Assembly (NCBI RefSeq): GCF_029870595.1
Contig: NZ_JAPDIR010000002.1
Coordinates: forward strand, 248,001 to 312,000
Length of the DNA: 64,000 nt
Direction of reading: 5' to 3'
Source of the DNA: Sphingomonas sp. CBMAI 2297
GTDB taxonomy: Bacteria > Pseudomonadota > Alphaproteobacteria > Sphingomonadales > Sphingomonadaceae
Made by a program: the position numbers and the translations under genes. The notes beneath the pieces were generated by a model, which did no database searches, was not told the origin of the DNA, and saw nothing but the letters and a program-made list of their open reading frames with translations. Shown piece by piece: positions 21,227 to 31,175 of this stretch (its first letter is position 1; the number at the start of each line of letters is the position of its first letter).

Positions 21227-22885
21227 ATGCTGCGCGATCCGAGTATCAAATACCGTCCGTTCCCCCAGGTAAACCTGCCCGGCCGCCAATGGCCGAGCCG
21301 CACCATCACCAAGGCGCCCCGCTGGCTGTCGACCGACATGCGCGACGGCAACCAGGCGCTGATCGACCCGATGGACGCCGAGAAGAAGACTCGCTTCTTC
21401 GAGCTGCTCTGCAAGGTGGGCGTGAAGGAGATCGAAGTCGGCTTCCCCAGCGCCGGCGCCACCGAGTTCGACTTCATCTCGGGCCTGGTCCAGCAGGACA
21501 GGATCCCCGACGACGTGATCGTCCAGGTGCTCACCCAGTCGCGCCAGGACCTGATCGAGACCAGCTTCCAGTCGCTCAAGGGCGCCAGGAAGGCGATCGT
21601 CCACCTCTACAACGCCGTCTCGCCGGCATGGCGGCGTATCGTGTTCGGCATGAGCCGCGAGGAGATCAAGGCGATCGCCATCGCCGGCGCCAAGGTGCTG
21701 CGCGACGAAGCCGCCAAGCAGCCCGACACCGACTGGCATTTCGAATACAGCCCCGAGACCTTCTCCACCGCCGAGCTCGATTTCTCGGTCGAGGTCTGCG
21801 AGGCGGTGATGGACATATTGCGGCCGACCACCGACAAGCCGCTGATCCTCAACCTGCCGGCAACGGTCGAGGCGGCGACGCCCAATATCTATGCCGACCA
21901 GATCGAGTGGTTCTGCCGCAACATCCGCAGCCGCGAGACCGTGGTCATCAGCCTGCACACGCACAACGACCGCGGCACCGGCGTCGCCGCGTCGGAACTG
22001 GGCCTGCTGGCGGGCGCGGACCGGGTCGAGGGCTGCCTGTTCGGCAATGGCGAGCGCACCGGCAATGTCGATCTGGTGACGCTGGCGCTCAACATGTACA
22101 CGCAAGGCGTTGATCCGGGACTGGATTTCTCGAACATCGACGAGGTGATCCAGACGGTCGAATATTGCAACCAGATCCCCGTCCACCCGCGCCACCCCTA
22201 TGCCGGCGACCTGGTGTTCACGGCCTTTTCGGGCAGCCACCAGGACGCGATCAAGAAGGGCTTCGCGGCGCAGGAAGCGCGCAACGACGAATTCTGGGAC
22301 GTGCCCTATCTGCCGATCGATCCCAAGGATCTGGGCCGTGACTATGAGGCGGTGATCCGGGTGAACTCGCAGTCCGGCAAGGGCGGCGTCGCCTGGGTGC
22401 TGGAGCAGGACAAGGGGCTGAAGCTGCCCAAGCGCATGCAGGCGGACTTCTCGCGCCACGTCCAGGCGCTGGCCGACGAGACCAGCCGCGAGCTCAATGC
22501 CGCGGATATCTGGGGCCGTTTCGAGCAGGCCTATCTGCCGGGCGAGAAGGACCGGTTCGCGCTGGTCGACTATGAGGAGACGGGCGCCGCGGGGCAGCGC
22601 GTGTTCGTCGGCCGCATCGCGGTGGACGGCGAGACGCGGTCGATCTCCGGTCGCGGCAACGGCCTGATCTCGGGCGTGATCGATGCGCTGGCGGGCACGA
22701 CCGGGCCGGCGCTCGACGTGGTCGATTATAGCGAGCATGCGATCGGGCACGGCGCCGATGCACAGGCGGCCGCCTATGTCGAATGCCGTGCCGCCGATGG
22801 GCGGACCGTGTTCGGCGTGGGCATCGATGCGGACATCGCGACGGCTTCGGTGCGCGCGGTCCTCAGCGCAGCCAACCGGGTGTAG
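21227..22885 (+). CDS. leuA: 2-isopropylmalate synthase
   Basis: 552 aa, the longer LeuA form. It condenses 2-oxoisovalerate with acetyl-CoA, the committed step of leucine synthesis. The catalytic TIM barrel shows [32 protein letters not shown] and the metal-binding [34 protein letters not shown] follows. The C-terminal part ([36 protein letters not shown]) is the LeuA dimer regulatory domain that binds leucine for feedback inhibition. It is monocistronic here and preceded by a leader peptide and hairpin consistent with attenuation. Confidence 0.97.
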   Translation: MLRDPSIKYRPFPQVNLPGRQWPSRTITKAPRWLSTDMRDGNQALIDPMDAEKKTRFFELLCKVGVKEIEVGFPSAGATEFDFISGLVQQDRIPDDVIVQVLTQSRQDLIETSFQSLKGARKAIVHLYNAVSPAWRRIVFGMSREEIKAIAIAGAKVLRDEAAKQPDTDWHFEYSPETFSTAELDFSVEVCEAVMDILRPTTDKPLILNLPATVEAATPNIYADQIEWFCRNIRSRETVVISLHTHNDRGTGVAASELGLLAGADRVEGCLFGNGERTGNVDLVTLALNMYTQGVDPGLDFSNIDEVIQTVEYCNQIPVHPRHPYAGDLVFTAFSGSHQDAIKKGFAAQEARNDEFWDVPYLPIDPKDLGRDYEAVIRVNSQSGKGGVAWVLEQDKGLKLPKRMQADFSRHVQALADETSRELNAADIWGRFEQAYLPGEKDRFALVDYEETGAAGQRVFVGRIAVDGETRSISGRGNGLISGVIDALAGTTGPALDVVDYSEHAIGHGADAQAAAYVECRAADGRTVFGVGIDADIATASVRAVLSAANRV

Positions 22886-22977
22886 GCACGGGCGGCTGGC
22901 CTGCGCTGGGGACTCATATTTCCGCGCAGGTCATCCCGGCCATTCCCTCGTCGGTGATCCCGGCCATTCCCTCCCGT

Positions 22978-23111
22978 CCTCCCCGCGCAGGCGGGGATCC
23001 AGGGCCAGGGGCAAGGCGCGCGACGCTCACTTTGCCGTTTCCGGCAAGCCCCGCGTGATTGCTTCGATCATCCCATGCTATCCTGGATCCCCGCCTGCGC
23101 GGGGATGACGG
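22978..23111. repeat. REP-like inverted repeat element, copy 2
   Basis: Arms 22978-23004 and 23081-23111 carry the CCCCGCGCAGGCGGGGATCC motif in opposite orientation. The spacer shares GATTGCTTCGATC and nearby bases with the copy at 15471. Just upstream ATCCCGGCCATTCCCTC is directly repeated at 22933 and 22957 (24-bp period). Confidence 0.8.
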
Positions 23112-23143
23112 CAGAAAATCAAATGCTTGCCTGGGTTCTCACC

Positions 23144-23503
23144 CTAGCCCGGATTGCGCTCCCGGGTCAGCTCGCAGCCGATGCGCGCATCGGGATAGAT
23201 GTCGAGCTTCATCGAGCGGACGGTGACGCGAACCACGCGCGCGTCCGCCAATGCCAGCGCCGCGACTTGCTCGCAGAATGTCTCCTGCAGCTCGAAATGG
23301 CGCGATTCCGCGAGCTTGTGGATGCCGGTTCGCAGGAAGTCGTAATCGACCACCGCTTCGATCCGGTCTTCCGGGAGCGCGGGATAGCGGCAGGTCATCG
23401 CGACGTGCAGCGTCACCCGCTGGGGCGCGGCGCGCTCTTCGGGATGGATGCCCAGGCCCATCGCCACCTCGAGCCCGTCGAGCAGGATGGTGTATTCAGC
23501 CAT
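23144..23503 (-). CDS. folB: Dihydroneopterin aldolase
   Basis: 119 aa, the usual FolB size. TILLDGLEVAMGLGIHPEER, the EDRIEAVVDYDFLRTGI segment, HFELQETFCEQVAALAL and the C-terminal VRSMKLDIYPDARIGCEL with the conserved lysine fit the tunnel-fold aldolase that converts dihydroneopterin to 6-hydroxymethyl-dihydropterin. The start overlaps the end of the upstream SDR gene by 8 nt, making it the third gene of the folE-SDR-folB operon. Confidence 0.92.
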   Translation of the reverse strand: MAEYTILLDGLEVAMGLGIHPEERAAPQRVTLHVAMTCRYPALPEDRIEAVVDYDFLRTGIHKLAESRHFELQETFCEQVAALALADARVVRVTVRSMKLDIYPDARIGCELTRERNPG

Positions 23504-24260
23504 GCGGACGCTCCCGCCCCTCGAACATCACGTCGCCGTCGCGCTGGAGGAAGCGCTGGCCGCAATCGACGAAGATGTTCTGGCCGGTGATGCTCCGGGC
23601 GGTGAGCAGATGCTCGACGGCAGCCGCGATGTCGGCGAGCGCGACGGGGCGCTGGAGCAGGTTCTGGCGGGCATGCTCCGCGAACTCCTCGGCCGTCTGG
23701 TCCAGGCTGGGCAGGGTGAGGCCCGGCGAGACCGCGTTCACCCGGATGCGCGGGGCCAGCCCGCGGGCGAGCAGCTCGGTGGCGGCGGCGAGCGCGGCCT
23801 TGCTGAGCGTGTAGGTGAGGAAGTCCGGATTGAGATTGGCCAGCTTCTGGTCGAGCAGGTTGACCACTGCGCCCTGATCGAGATCGTCCTGCGCCGCCAG
23901 CGCCGAAGCGAGCGCGACCGGGGCGCCGCAATTGACGCGCATGTGCCGGTCGAGCAGCGCGAAATCGGTGAGGGGCAGGGCGTCCCAGGCGAATTGGGAG
24001 GCGTTGTTGACCAGCCCCTCCACCGCGCCGCCCAGGCCCTGCCGGGCCGCCGCGATCAGCGCCGGGGCGGTCTCCGCCTCGGTCAGCTCGCCGCTCACCA
24101 CGCAGGCGGTGCCGCCCTCGGCCTCGATCTGCGCGCGCAGCGCCTCGGCCTCGTCGGGGGCATGGTGATGGTGGATCGCCACGGCATGGCCGCGCAGCGC
24201 CAGCCGGCGGGCGATTGCCGCCCCGATCCGCCGCGCGCCGCCGGTGACGAGAACCCGCAT
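23496..24260 (-). CDS. SDR-family reductase, probably pteridine/dihydromonapterin reductase-like
   Basis: 254 aa. Cofactor motif TGGARRIGAAIA (the extra Arg pair is the TGxxxR type of PTR1/FolM, favouring NADPH), NNAS at about 88 and catalytic Y-x-x-x-K in LTYTLSKAAL; SPGLTLPS follows. It is sandwiched between folE and folB with 1-nt and 8-nt overlaps, so its likely substrate is a dihydropterin, as in FolM/PTR1. A generic 3-oxoacyl reductase role is less likely because of the context. Start ATG 24260 shares its A with the folE stop (TGATG). Confidence 0.85.
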   Translation of the reverse strand: MRVLVTGGARRIGAAIARRLALRGHAVAIHHHHAPDEAEALRAQIEAEGGTACVVSGELTEAETAPALIAAARQGLGGAVEGLVNNASQFAWDALPLTDFALLDRHMRVNCGAPVALASALAAQDDLDQGAVVNLLDQKLANLNPDFLTYTLSKAALAAATELLARGLAPRIRVNAVSPGLTLPSLDQTAEEFAEHARQNLLQRPVALADIAAAVEHLLTARSITGQNIFVDCGQRFLQRDGDVMFEGRERPHG

Positions 24261-24880
24261 CAATAGCCCATCAGCTTGAGCACTTCCTGGCGGCTGCGCT
24301 CGTCGTCGCGGAACACGCCCATCATCCGGCTGGTGACCATGCCGACGCCGGGCGTGCGCACGCCGCGCGCGGTCATGCAGCCATGCGTTGCCTCGATCAC
24401 CACCGCCACGCCCTGCGGGCGCAGTCTTTCCCAGATGCAGTCCGCCACCTGCGCGGTGAGCCGTTCCTGCACCTGGAGCCGGCTGGCGAAGCCGTGCAGC
24501 ACCCGGGCGAGCTTCGAGATGCCGACCACGCGGTCCTTGGGCAGATAGGCGATCGAGGCCTTGCCGGTGATCGGCGCCATGTGATGCTCGCAGTGCGACT
24601 GGAACGGGATGCCGTTCAGCAGCACGATGTCGTCATAGCCGCCCACTTCCTCGAACACGCGGTTCAGGTGATGCGCGGGGTCCTCGTCATAGCCCTGGCA
24701 ATATTCCTTCCACGCGCGGGCGACGCGCTGCGGGGTGTCGAGCAGTCCTTCGCGCCCGGGATCGTCGCCGGCCCAGCGGATCAGCGTGCGGATCGCGTCC
24801 GAGACTTCGGCGGGGACCGGAATTTTGGCCGACGGCGCAACGATGTCGCCATCCTCGGGTCCCTCATGATCATGCACCAT
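24260..24880 (-). CDS. folE: GTP cyclohydrolase I
   Basis: 206 aa. GTP to 7,8-dihydroneopterin triphosphate, first step of folate synthesis. Zinc ligands are visible in FQSHCEHHMAPITGKASIAY and EATHGCMTARGV; YLPKDRVVGISKLARVL and RLQVQERLTAQVAD complete the active-site signature. First gene of the folate operon. The 221 bases upstream to the TonB receptor start at 25102 contain no gene. Confidence 0.96.
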   Translation of the reverse strand: MVHDHEGPEDGDIVAPSAKIPVPAEVSDAIRTLIRWAGDDPGREGLLDTPQRVARAWKEYCQGYDEDPAHHLNRVFEEVGGYDDIVLLNGIPFQSHCEHHMAPITGKASIAYLPKDRVVGISKLARVLHGFASRLQVQERLTAQVADCIWERLRPQGVAVVIEATHGCMTARGVRTPGVGMVTSRMMGVFRDDERSRQEVLKLMGY

Positions 24881-25101
24881 TTTCTTCTCTTCCTCGCGAC
24901 TTCCGGGCTTTACGCTACGGCATCTGCGGTTCTTGCAGAAACCGGGTGTGGCTCAACTGTATCTCATCGAGAAAAACGGCGGGAAACTGCGGAGTTCCGG
25001 CCCTTATCCCCGTTGACGGGCTGAAAAATGCAGCGTTAGTTTCGCTGGCGATAAAAGCAACGCCGTGACCGGTAGCAGCCGGCCGGCGCCCAAGGAGGGG
25101 G

Positions 25102-27789
25102 ATGCACCCGATGAAGAAGATCGACCTGCTCGCGGCGACTGCGCTCACGCTGTTCCTCGCGACGCCCGCCTTTGCCCAGCAGCAGACCGCGACGCCGGCC
25201 GCTGCGGACGACAGCCAGGAATATACCTCGGCCAACGAGATCGTCGTCACGGCGACCCGCCGTAACGAGACCGTGCAGGACGTGCCGATCGCGATCACCG
25301 CCATCGGCGCCGCCGAGCTGCAGAATGCGGGCGTGGACAATATTCGCGATCTCGAGCAGCTCGCGCCCTCGATCCAGAGCTCGACCGGCCAGTCCTCGGC
25401 CACGGGCACCACCATCTATCTGCGCGGCATCACCACGGGCGGCGACAATCCGGGCTTCGAGCCGGCGGTCGGCGTGTTCATCGACGGCGTGTTCCGCGCC
25501 CGTGCCGGCGTCGCCATCTCCGAACTGCCCGAGCTGGAGCGCGTCGAAGTGCTGCGCGGCCCGCAGGGCACGCTGTTCGGCCGCAACACCTCGGCCGGCG
25601 CGCTGAGCATCTACACCGCGATGCCGCAGTTCGAGACGCATGGCTATATCGAGGGCACCTACGGCAACTACAACGCCTATGGCGTCAAGGGCGCGATCAC
25701 CGGCCCGGTGAGCGAAGGCCTCGCCCTGCGCCTCGACGGCACCTACCGGAAGCGTGACGGCTATATCAAGGACGCCAATAGCGACCGCCGCTTCAACGAC
25801 ATCGATCGCTGGGCGCTGCGCGGCCAGGCGCTGCTCGACAAGGGCGACGTGACCTTCCGCCTGATCGGCGATTATTACGAGACCAACGAAGTCTGCTGCG
25901 CCACCGTCTCGGTGGTGCGCGGCGGCCTTGCCCAGGTGATCAACGGCATCGCCGCGTCGCAGGGCCGGGTCGGCATCTACACCGGCCAGCCCAGCGATCG
26001 CATCCAGGCCGCGTCGCCCAATCGCAACTATGGCGAGAAGGTGAAGGACTGGGGCCTTTCGGGCGAGCTCAACTGGGACCTGGGCGACGTCAAGCTGACG
26101 TCGATCACCGCCTATCGCGACTGGCGCGCGCTCCGCAGCCAGGACATTGATTTCTCGGGCATCGATCGCGCCTATCGCGACGGCTACAAGACCCGCCTGA
26201 AGGACTTCACCCAGGAAGTCCGCCTCCAGGGCTCGGCCTTTGGCGGGGTGCTCGACTGGCTCGTCGGCGGCTTCTACCTGCATGAGCAGAACGACCTGAC
26301 CGACACGGTGCGGGTGGGCAACGACGCCAATCTGTACGTCGATTCGGTGTTCAATGCGCTCGCCGGCCCGTCCTTCGGCGGCAAGGTGCAGTTCTACGGT
26401 TCGCTCGGCCCGACGGTGCCGACGCCGGGCGCGGTGTTCCTCAACCCGGCGGTGCCGAACTCGCTGGCGGCGCTCCAGGCCGTTTATGGCGCCACGCTCG
26501 CGCCGCTGGTCGGCTGCTTCCGCGCCCAGGCGGGCACGGCGCCGGGCAGCCTCTGCGTGATCCCGGGCTTCCCCTCGACGCCGATCCCCGGCCTCGCCGC
26601 GCTGGCCGCCTCGCCGCTGCCGGGCGCCGTTGCCGGGCAGGGCAACAACAACGACCAGTTCGGCGTGAAGACCGATGCCTTCGCGCTGTTCACCCACAAT
26701 ATCGTCAACATCACCGACAAGGTCTCGCTGACCCTTGGCGCGCGCTGGAACCATGAGCGCAAGGCGATGAACGCCTCGATCAACAACAACACCGGCAGCT
26801 GCACCTTCTTCAACCAGGTGCGCGCGGGCAATCCGGCGGCCACCGCCTATGCCAACCTGCTCAAGCAGCTCGGTATCTTCAACAACCTGTATCTGCTGAG
26901 CTGCAACCCGGCGATCAACACCGAGTTCAACGGCAACTACACCGACAGCTTCACCGACGACAAGATCACCGGCACCGTGAAGCTGGCCTACAAGCTCTCG
27001 AACCGGCTGCTGATCTACGGAAGCTATGATCACGGCTACAAGTCGGGCGGCTATAATCTCGACCAGGCGACCTTCGACTCGGTGCTGCTCGGCGGCAACG
27101 GCCCGCAGGGCCGCGACCTGCGCTTCGGGGCGGAGACCAACGACGCGTTCGAGATCGGCACCAAGTTCAGCCCGAACCGTGCCTTCTCGCTGAACATCGC
27201 CGCCTTCTACATGAACTTCTACAACCTGCAGTCGCTGGTGTTCTCGGGCAATAACTTCGTCGTCCAGAACGTTCCCAAGAGCGTTTCGAAGGGCGTCGAG
27301 ATCGAATCGTCGATCCGGCCGTCCAAGAACCTGACCTTCCAGCTGGGCTACAGCTATATCGACGCCCAATATTCCAAGTCGAACAACTTCACCGGCACGC
27401 CGCTGCAGGGGCAGGAGGGCCGCCAGTTCCAGAACCAGCCGCGGCACACGGTGACCGGCTCGGTGACCTGGGAGCCGCAGATCACCAGCGGCCTGAAGGG
27501 CCTGATCCACATGGATGCCCGCTACAACAGCGAAGTCGACATCCCTTCGAGCAACCCCGATCCGGTGACCGGCCACACGGCGATCCGCAACGAGGGCTAT
27601 GGGCTGATCAACGGCTCGATCGGCCTGCAGTCGAACGACGGGAAGATCCGTGGCGAGGTGTTCGTCGAGAACCTCACCAACACCTTCTACTTCATCTCGG
27701 GCTTCGCGGTGCCGGAGCAGACCGGCAACTATAACGGCTATCCGGGCTATCCGCGCTTCTATGGCGCGCGGCTGCGGTTCGGCTTCTAA
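25102..27789 (+). CDS. TonB-dependent outer-membrane receptor
   Basis: 895 aa. Signal peptide MKKIDLLAATALTLFLATPA-FA, TonB-box-like ANEIVVTATRRNETVQDVPI, plug domain with DNIRDLEQLAPSIQ and VEVLRGPQGTLFGRNTSAGA, then a long beta barrel ending in RFYGARLRFGF with a terminal Phe. Takes up a large or scarce substrate across the outer membrane using TonB; this sphingomonad-type clade is often linked to plant-derived compounds or siderophores, but the substrate cannot be told. A strong AAGGAGG lies just before ATG 25102; a second ATG at 25111 is also possible. A clear terminator follows. Confidence 0.93.
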   Translation: MHPMKKIDLLAATALTLFLATPAFAQQQTATPAAADDSQEYTSANEIVVTATRRNETVQDVPIAITAIGAAELQNAGVDNIRDLEQLAPSIQSSTGQSSATGTTIYLRGITTGGDNPGFEPAVGVFIDGVFRARAGVAISELPELERVEVLRGPQGTLFGRNTSAGALSIYTAMPQFETHGYIEGTYGNYNAYGVKGAITGPVSEGLALRLDGTYRKRDGYIKDANSDRRFNDIDRWALRGQALLDKGDVTFRLIGDYYETNEVCCATVSVVRGGLAQVINGIAASQGRVGIYTGQPSDRIQAASPNRNYGEKVKDWGLSGELNWDLGDVKLTSITAYRDWRALRSQDIDFSGIDRAYRDGYKTRLKDFTQEVRLQGSAFGGVLDWLVGGFYLHEQNDLTDTVRVGNDANLYVDSVFNALAGPSFGGKVQFYGSLGPTVPTPGAVFLNPAVPNSLAALQAVYGATLAPLVGCFRAQAGTAPGSLCVIPGFPSTPIPGLAALAASPLPGAVAGQGNNNDQFGVKTDAFALFTHNIVNITDKVSLTLGARWNHERKAMNASINNNTGSCTFFNQVRAGNPAATAYANLLKQLGIFNNLYLLSCNPAINTEFNGNYTDSFTDDKITGTVKLAYKLSNRLLIYGSYDHGYKSGGYNLDQATFDSVLLGGNGPQGRDLRFGAETNDAFEIGTKFSPNRAFSLNIAAFYMNFYNLQSLVFSGNNFVVQNVPKSVSKGVEIESSIRPSKNLTFQLGYSYIDAQYSKSNNFTGTPLQGQEGRQFQNQPRHTVTGSVTWEPQITSGLKGLIHMDARYNSEVDIPSSNPDPVTGHTAIRNEGYGLINGSIGLQSNDGKIRGEVFVENLTNTFYFISGFAVPEQTGNYNGYPGYPRFYGARLRFGF

Positions 27790-27811
27790 ATCGGGCCATC
27801 GGCCAGGGATG

Positions 27812-27841
27812 GGGCGCTCCGGGAGACCGGGGCGCCCTTTT
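27812..27841 (+). terminator. Rho-independent terminator of TonB receptor gene
   Basis: GGGCGCTCCGG (27812-27822), loop GAGA, CCGGGGCGCCC (27827-27837), then TTTT. One G-T pair in an 11-bp stem, 23 bases past the stop codon. Confidence 0.88.
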
Positions 27842-27864
27842 CGTTGGGGGAGGGCGGACTTTAT

Positions 27865-28239
27865 CTTTCCCCGGCGAAGGCCGGGGCCCAGACTTGGAGT
27901 CTGAGCGTGGAGCTACGGGGTTATGCCTACATCATGGCCAGCGGGCGAAACGGCACGCTGTATATCGGCGCGACCAGCGACCTCGCGAAGCGAGCCTGGG
28001 AGCATCGGAACGGAGTGGTCGAGGGCTTCACCAAGAAATATGGGTGCAAGCTGCTCGTCTGGTATCAGGCCTTCGAGAGCCTCGAAGCGGCACGACATCG
28101 CGAGAAACAGATGAAAGAGTGGAAACGCCTCTGGAAGCTGCGCGAGATCGAAACGATGAATCCAGATTGGGACGATCTCTACGATCGGATCGCCACGCCC
28201 TAGAATTCAAGCCTGGGCCCCGGCCTTCGCCGGGGAAAG
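27865..28239. mobile_element. GIY-YIG gene unit bracketed by 27-bp perfect inverted repeats
   Basis: The arm at 27865-27891 (CTTTCCCCGGCG...GGGGCCCAG) is the exact reverse complement of the arm at 28213-28239. Inner bases continue the symmetry imperfectly (ACTTGGAGTC against GCTTGAATTC reversed) and outer GGCGGA motifs occur on both sides at similar distances. Each arm is itself a REP-like hairpin. The whole unit is about 375 bp and contains exactly one gene. It looks like a compact transposable or REP-derived unit; mobility is inferred. Confidence 0.6.
27907..28203 (+). CDS. Small GIY-YIG nuclease (YhbQ/COG2827-like)
   Basis: 98 aa from a GTG at 27907 with GGAG seven bases upstream (inside the inverted repeat flank). 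The domain is complete: GYAYIMASGRNGTLYIGATS holds the two tyrosine/glycine motifs, KRAWEHRNGVVEGFTKKYG the conserved Arg and His, EAARHREKQMKEWKRLWK the glutamate helix, and NPDWDDLYD the usual end. These single-domain proteins cut DNA in characterised relatives and are very common in sphingomonad genomes. No operon partner; the gene is enclosed by inverted repeats, which suggests a link between the nuclease and spread of the repeats. Confidence 0.93.
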   Translation: MELRGYAYIMASGRNGTLYIGATSDLAKRAWEHRNGVVEGFTKKYGCKLLVWYQAFESLEAARHREKQMKEWKRLWKLREIETMNPDWDDLYDRIATP

Positions 28240-28252
28240 AAGTAGCTCCGCC

Positions 28253-28855
28253 TTACTCTCCGAACAGCGCGTCGATCGGGCTCTTGGGCAGGAACCACAG
28301 CACCGCCACCAGCGCCGCGCAGGCCAGCCCCGCCCAGGGCGAGACGAAGGTGAGGGCGATGCCGCTCGCATAGATGGCGGAGGCCACCGCGCCCTTGCGC
28401 AGGGTGCGGTGGTGATAGGCCTGCGCCGCCGCGTCCTGCCGGCCGGTGCGCCGGATCACCGCCTGGAGCCACACATAGGCGAAGCTCGGCAGCATCATCA
28501 CGCACATATAGACCAGCGCCGCGTCATGCGTAAAATGCTGCTCGCCCAGATAGGCGGTGGCGAAGGGCACCAGCGACAGCGTGAAGAGCAGGGCGATATT
28601 GGCCCAGAGCAGGTCGTTGGTGATCCGCGTGGCATGGGCGAACATGCGGTGGTGGTTCACCCAGTAGATCGCGACATAGGCATAGCTGAGCACATAGGCG
28701 GTGAAGACCGGCCATAGCGCCCAGAGATGCGCCAGCCCCGGTTCCTCGGGCGCCTTCATCTCGAGCACCATGATCGTGATGATGATCGCGATCACGCCGT
28801 CGGAAAAGGCTTCCACGCGATTGACGCCGCCCCGGCCTTCGTCGGTCTCGTTCAA
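28253..28855 (-). CDS. TMEM175-family (DUF1211) potassium channel-like membrane protein
   Basis: 200 aa. The signature RVEAFSDGVIAIIITIMVLE is the first helix of TMEM175, whose conserved FSD and hydrophobic residues line the pore; five more hydrophobic segments follow, including YAYVAIYWVNHHRMF. Bacterial homologues form K+-permeable tetramers. Monocistronic and convergent with the GIY-YIG unit. The 250 bases between this gene and ilvC hold only the hairpin at 29063-29092. Confidence 0.93.
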   Translation of the reverse strand: MNETDEGRGGVNRVEAFSDGVIAIIITIMVLEMKAPEEPGLAHLWALWPVFTAYVLSYAYVAIYWVNHHRMFAHATRITNDLLWANIALLFTLSLVPFATAYLGEQHFTHDAALVYMCVMMLPSFAYVWLQAVIRRTGRQDAAAQAYHHRTLRKGAVASAIYASGIALTFVSPWAGLACAALVAVLWFLPKSPIDALFGE

Positions 28856-29062
28856 GTCAGCCCCCGTTCCTCGCTGCGGTTGCGATGCTTATAGTCCGAT
28901 ATCGCGCCGCGGGAACCGTCCGGCGGGAAGGAACGACACGCCTCCGCCGGGCTTTGTCAGGCGTTTCCCCGCCTGTTGGCCGACCGGGCGCATGGGGCCC
29001 GGATGGGCGCTTGGCGGCCCGGGCGATCCCGCGGGCAATGTCCGGTGGCTGTCGCAGCGGCT

Positions 29063-29092
29063 GGCGCCGGGCCTCTGTCAAAGCCCGGCGCC
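29063..29092 (-). terminator. Hairpin downstream of ilvC
   Basis: GGCGCCGGGC (29063-29072) and GCCCGGCGCC (29083-29092) form a perfect 10-bp stem 14 bases beyond the ilvC stop on the minus strand. No U-tract, so the terminator role is inferred from position. Confidence 0.5.
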
Positions 29093-29105
29093 GCACGCCC
29101 TCTCC

Positions 29106-30164
<1,059 letters not shown>

Positions 30165-30659
30165 TTATTTCGGCGGCCAGACGCCGTCGGACACGTACGA
30201 AAGCTCGTATTTGCCCTTGGCGGTATTGGCCGAGCATTCAACCTGGATCGGCCCCTTGTGGGGGTTGGTATAGGTGCATTGGCCCTTCGCCTTGATTTCG
30301 ACGGGCGGGGAAGAAAGATCGGTCCCGGTCAGAATGACGGACCTGAGCGCTATGGTGGCGACATCGCCCCTGGCGGCGCTGTCCCTGCCGCGAAACGATA
30401 TGCTGCCCTTGCCTTCCATGGTCGCGAGGAAGGTGGAATTGCCACTTGCGAACGCGATGTTGATCAGTTGCTTATCGCATTCGGGCGTCCGATCGCCCTC
30501 CGGGGTCGTCAAGCGGTTGCAGGCGCCATTCATCTTGAGGACCGATTGCCCCGCGAGCATGTCCTCAAAGCCGGGCGTTCCGGCCGGCGGGGCTGTCTGC
30601 GCGTTCACGCCGTTGCTCACGGCCAACAGGCCGATCGCTACCAGACCTCTCGTGATCAT
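30165..30659 (-). CDS. Secreted protein of unknown function within the ilv operon
   Basis: 164 aa with a signal peptide (MITRGLVAIGLLAVSNGVNA, cleavage before QTAPP). The mature part has four cysteines (GACNRL, PECDKQ, GQCTYT, VECSAN), suggesting two disulphides, and a beta-rich look (GKGSISFRGRD, LRSVILTGTDLSSPPVEIKA). No family recognised. The start overlaps the ilvN stop (ATGA), so it is co-translated with a cytoplasmic biosynthetic gene, which is odd for an exported protein. Confidence 0.8.
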   Translation of the reverse strand: MITRGLVAIGLLAVSNGVNAQTAPPAGTPGFEDMLAGQSVLKMNGACNRLTTPEGDRTPECDKQLINIAFASGNSTFLATMEGKGSISFRGRDSAARGDVATIALRSVILTGTDLSSPPVEIKAKGQCTYTNPHKGPIQVECSANTAKGKYELSYVSDGVWPPK

Positions 30660-31171
30660 GCCGCCTCGGCCCCTCTCGCGATCGCGACGATCCCGGTGCG
30701 CGCCACCTCGACCAGGCCGAGGTCGCGCATCAGCTCGACGAACTTGTCCAGCTTCTCCGATCCGCCGGTGACTTCGAAGACGAAGCTCGCGGTCGTCGCG
30801 TCGACCACCCGGGCGCGATAGACTTCGGCCAGGCGCAGCGCCTCGATCCGGTGCTCGCCGGTGCCCGCCACCTTCACCAGCGCCAGCTCGCGCTCGACAT
30901 GCGGGCCGAAGGCAGTGAGGTCGGTCACCTTGTGCACCGGCACCAGCCGTTCGAGCTGGGCGATGATCTGCTCCATCACCGGGGCCGACGCCTCGGTGAC
31001 GATGGTGATGCGGCTGATCAGGTCGTCGTCGCTGATCTCCGACACGGTAAGCGAGGAGATGTTGTAGCCCCGCGCCGTGAACAGGCCGGCGATCCGGGCG
31101 AGGATGCCCGGCTCGTTGTCGACGATGACGGCGAGCGTGTGCCGCTCGGCTGCTTCTTCCTTGATATGCAT
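30656..31171 (-). CDS. ilvN: Acetolactate synthase small (regulatory) subunit
   Basis: 171 aa. An N-terminal ACT domain (HTLAVIVDNEPGILARIAGL and FTARGYNISSLTVSEI) binds valine for feedback control; the C-terminal ALS domain continues through LVKVAGTGEHRIEALRLAEV and FVFEVTGGSEKLDKFVELM. It activates and regulates the large subunit encoded immediately upstream (4-base gap). Confidence 0.96.
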   Translation of the reverse strand: MHIKEEAAERHTLAVIVDNEPGILARIAGLFTARGYNISSLTVSEISDDDLISRITIVTEASAPVMEQIIAQLERLVPVHKVTDLTAFGPHVERELALVKVAGTGEHRIEALRLAEVYRARVVDATTASFVFEVTGGSEKLDKFVELMRDLGLVEVARTGIVAIARGAEAA

Positions 31172-31175
31172 GGGA

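Noticed and set aside
25036..27576. 846-codon minus-strand frame opposite the TonB receptor
   Set aside because: Shadow of a clear receptor gene; no ribosome site or family match.
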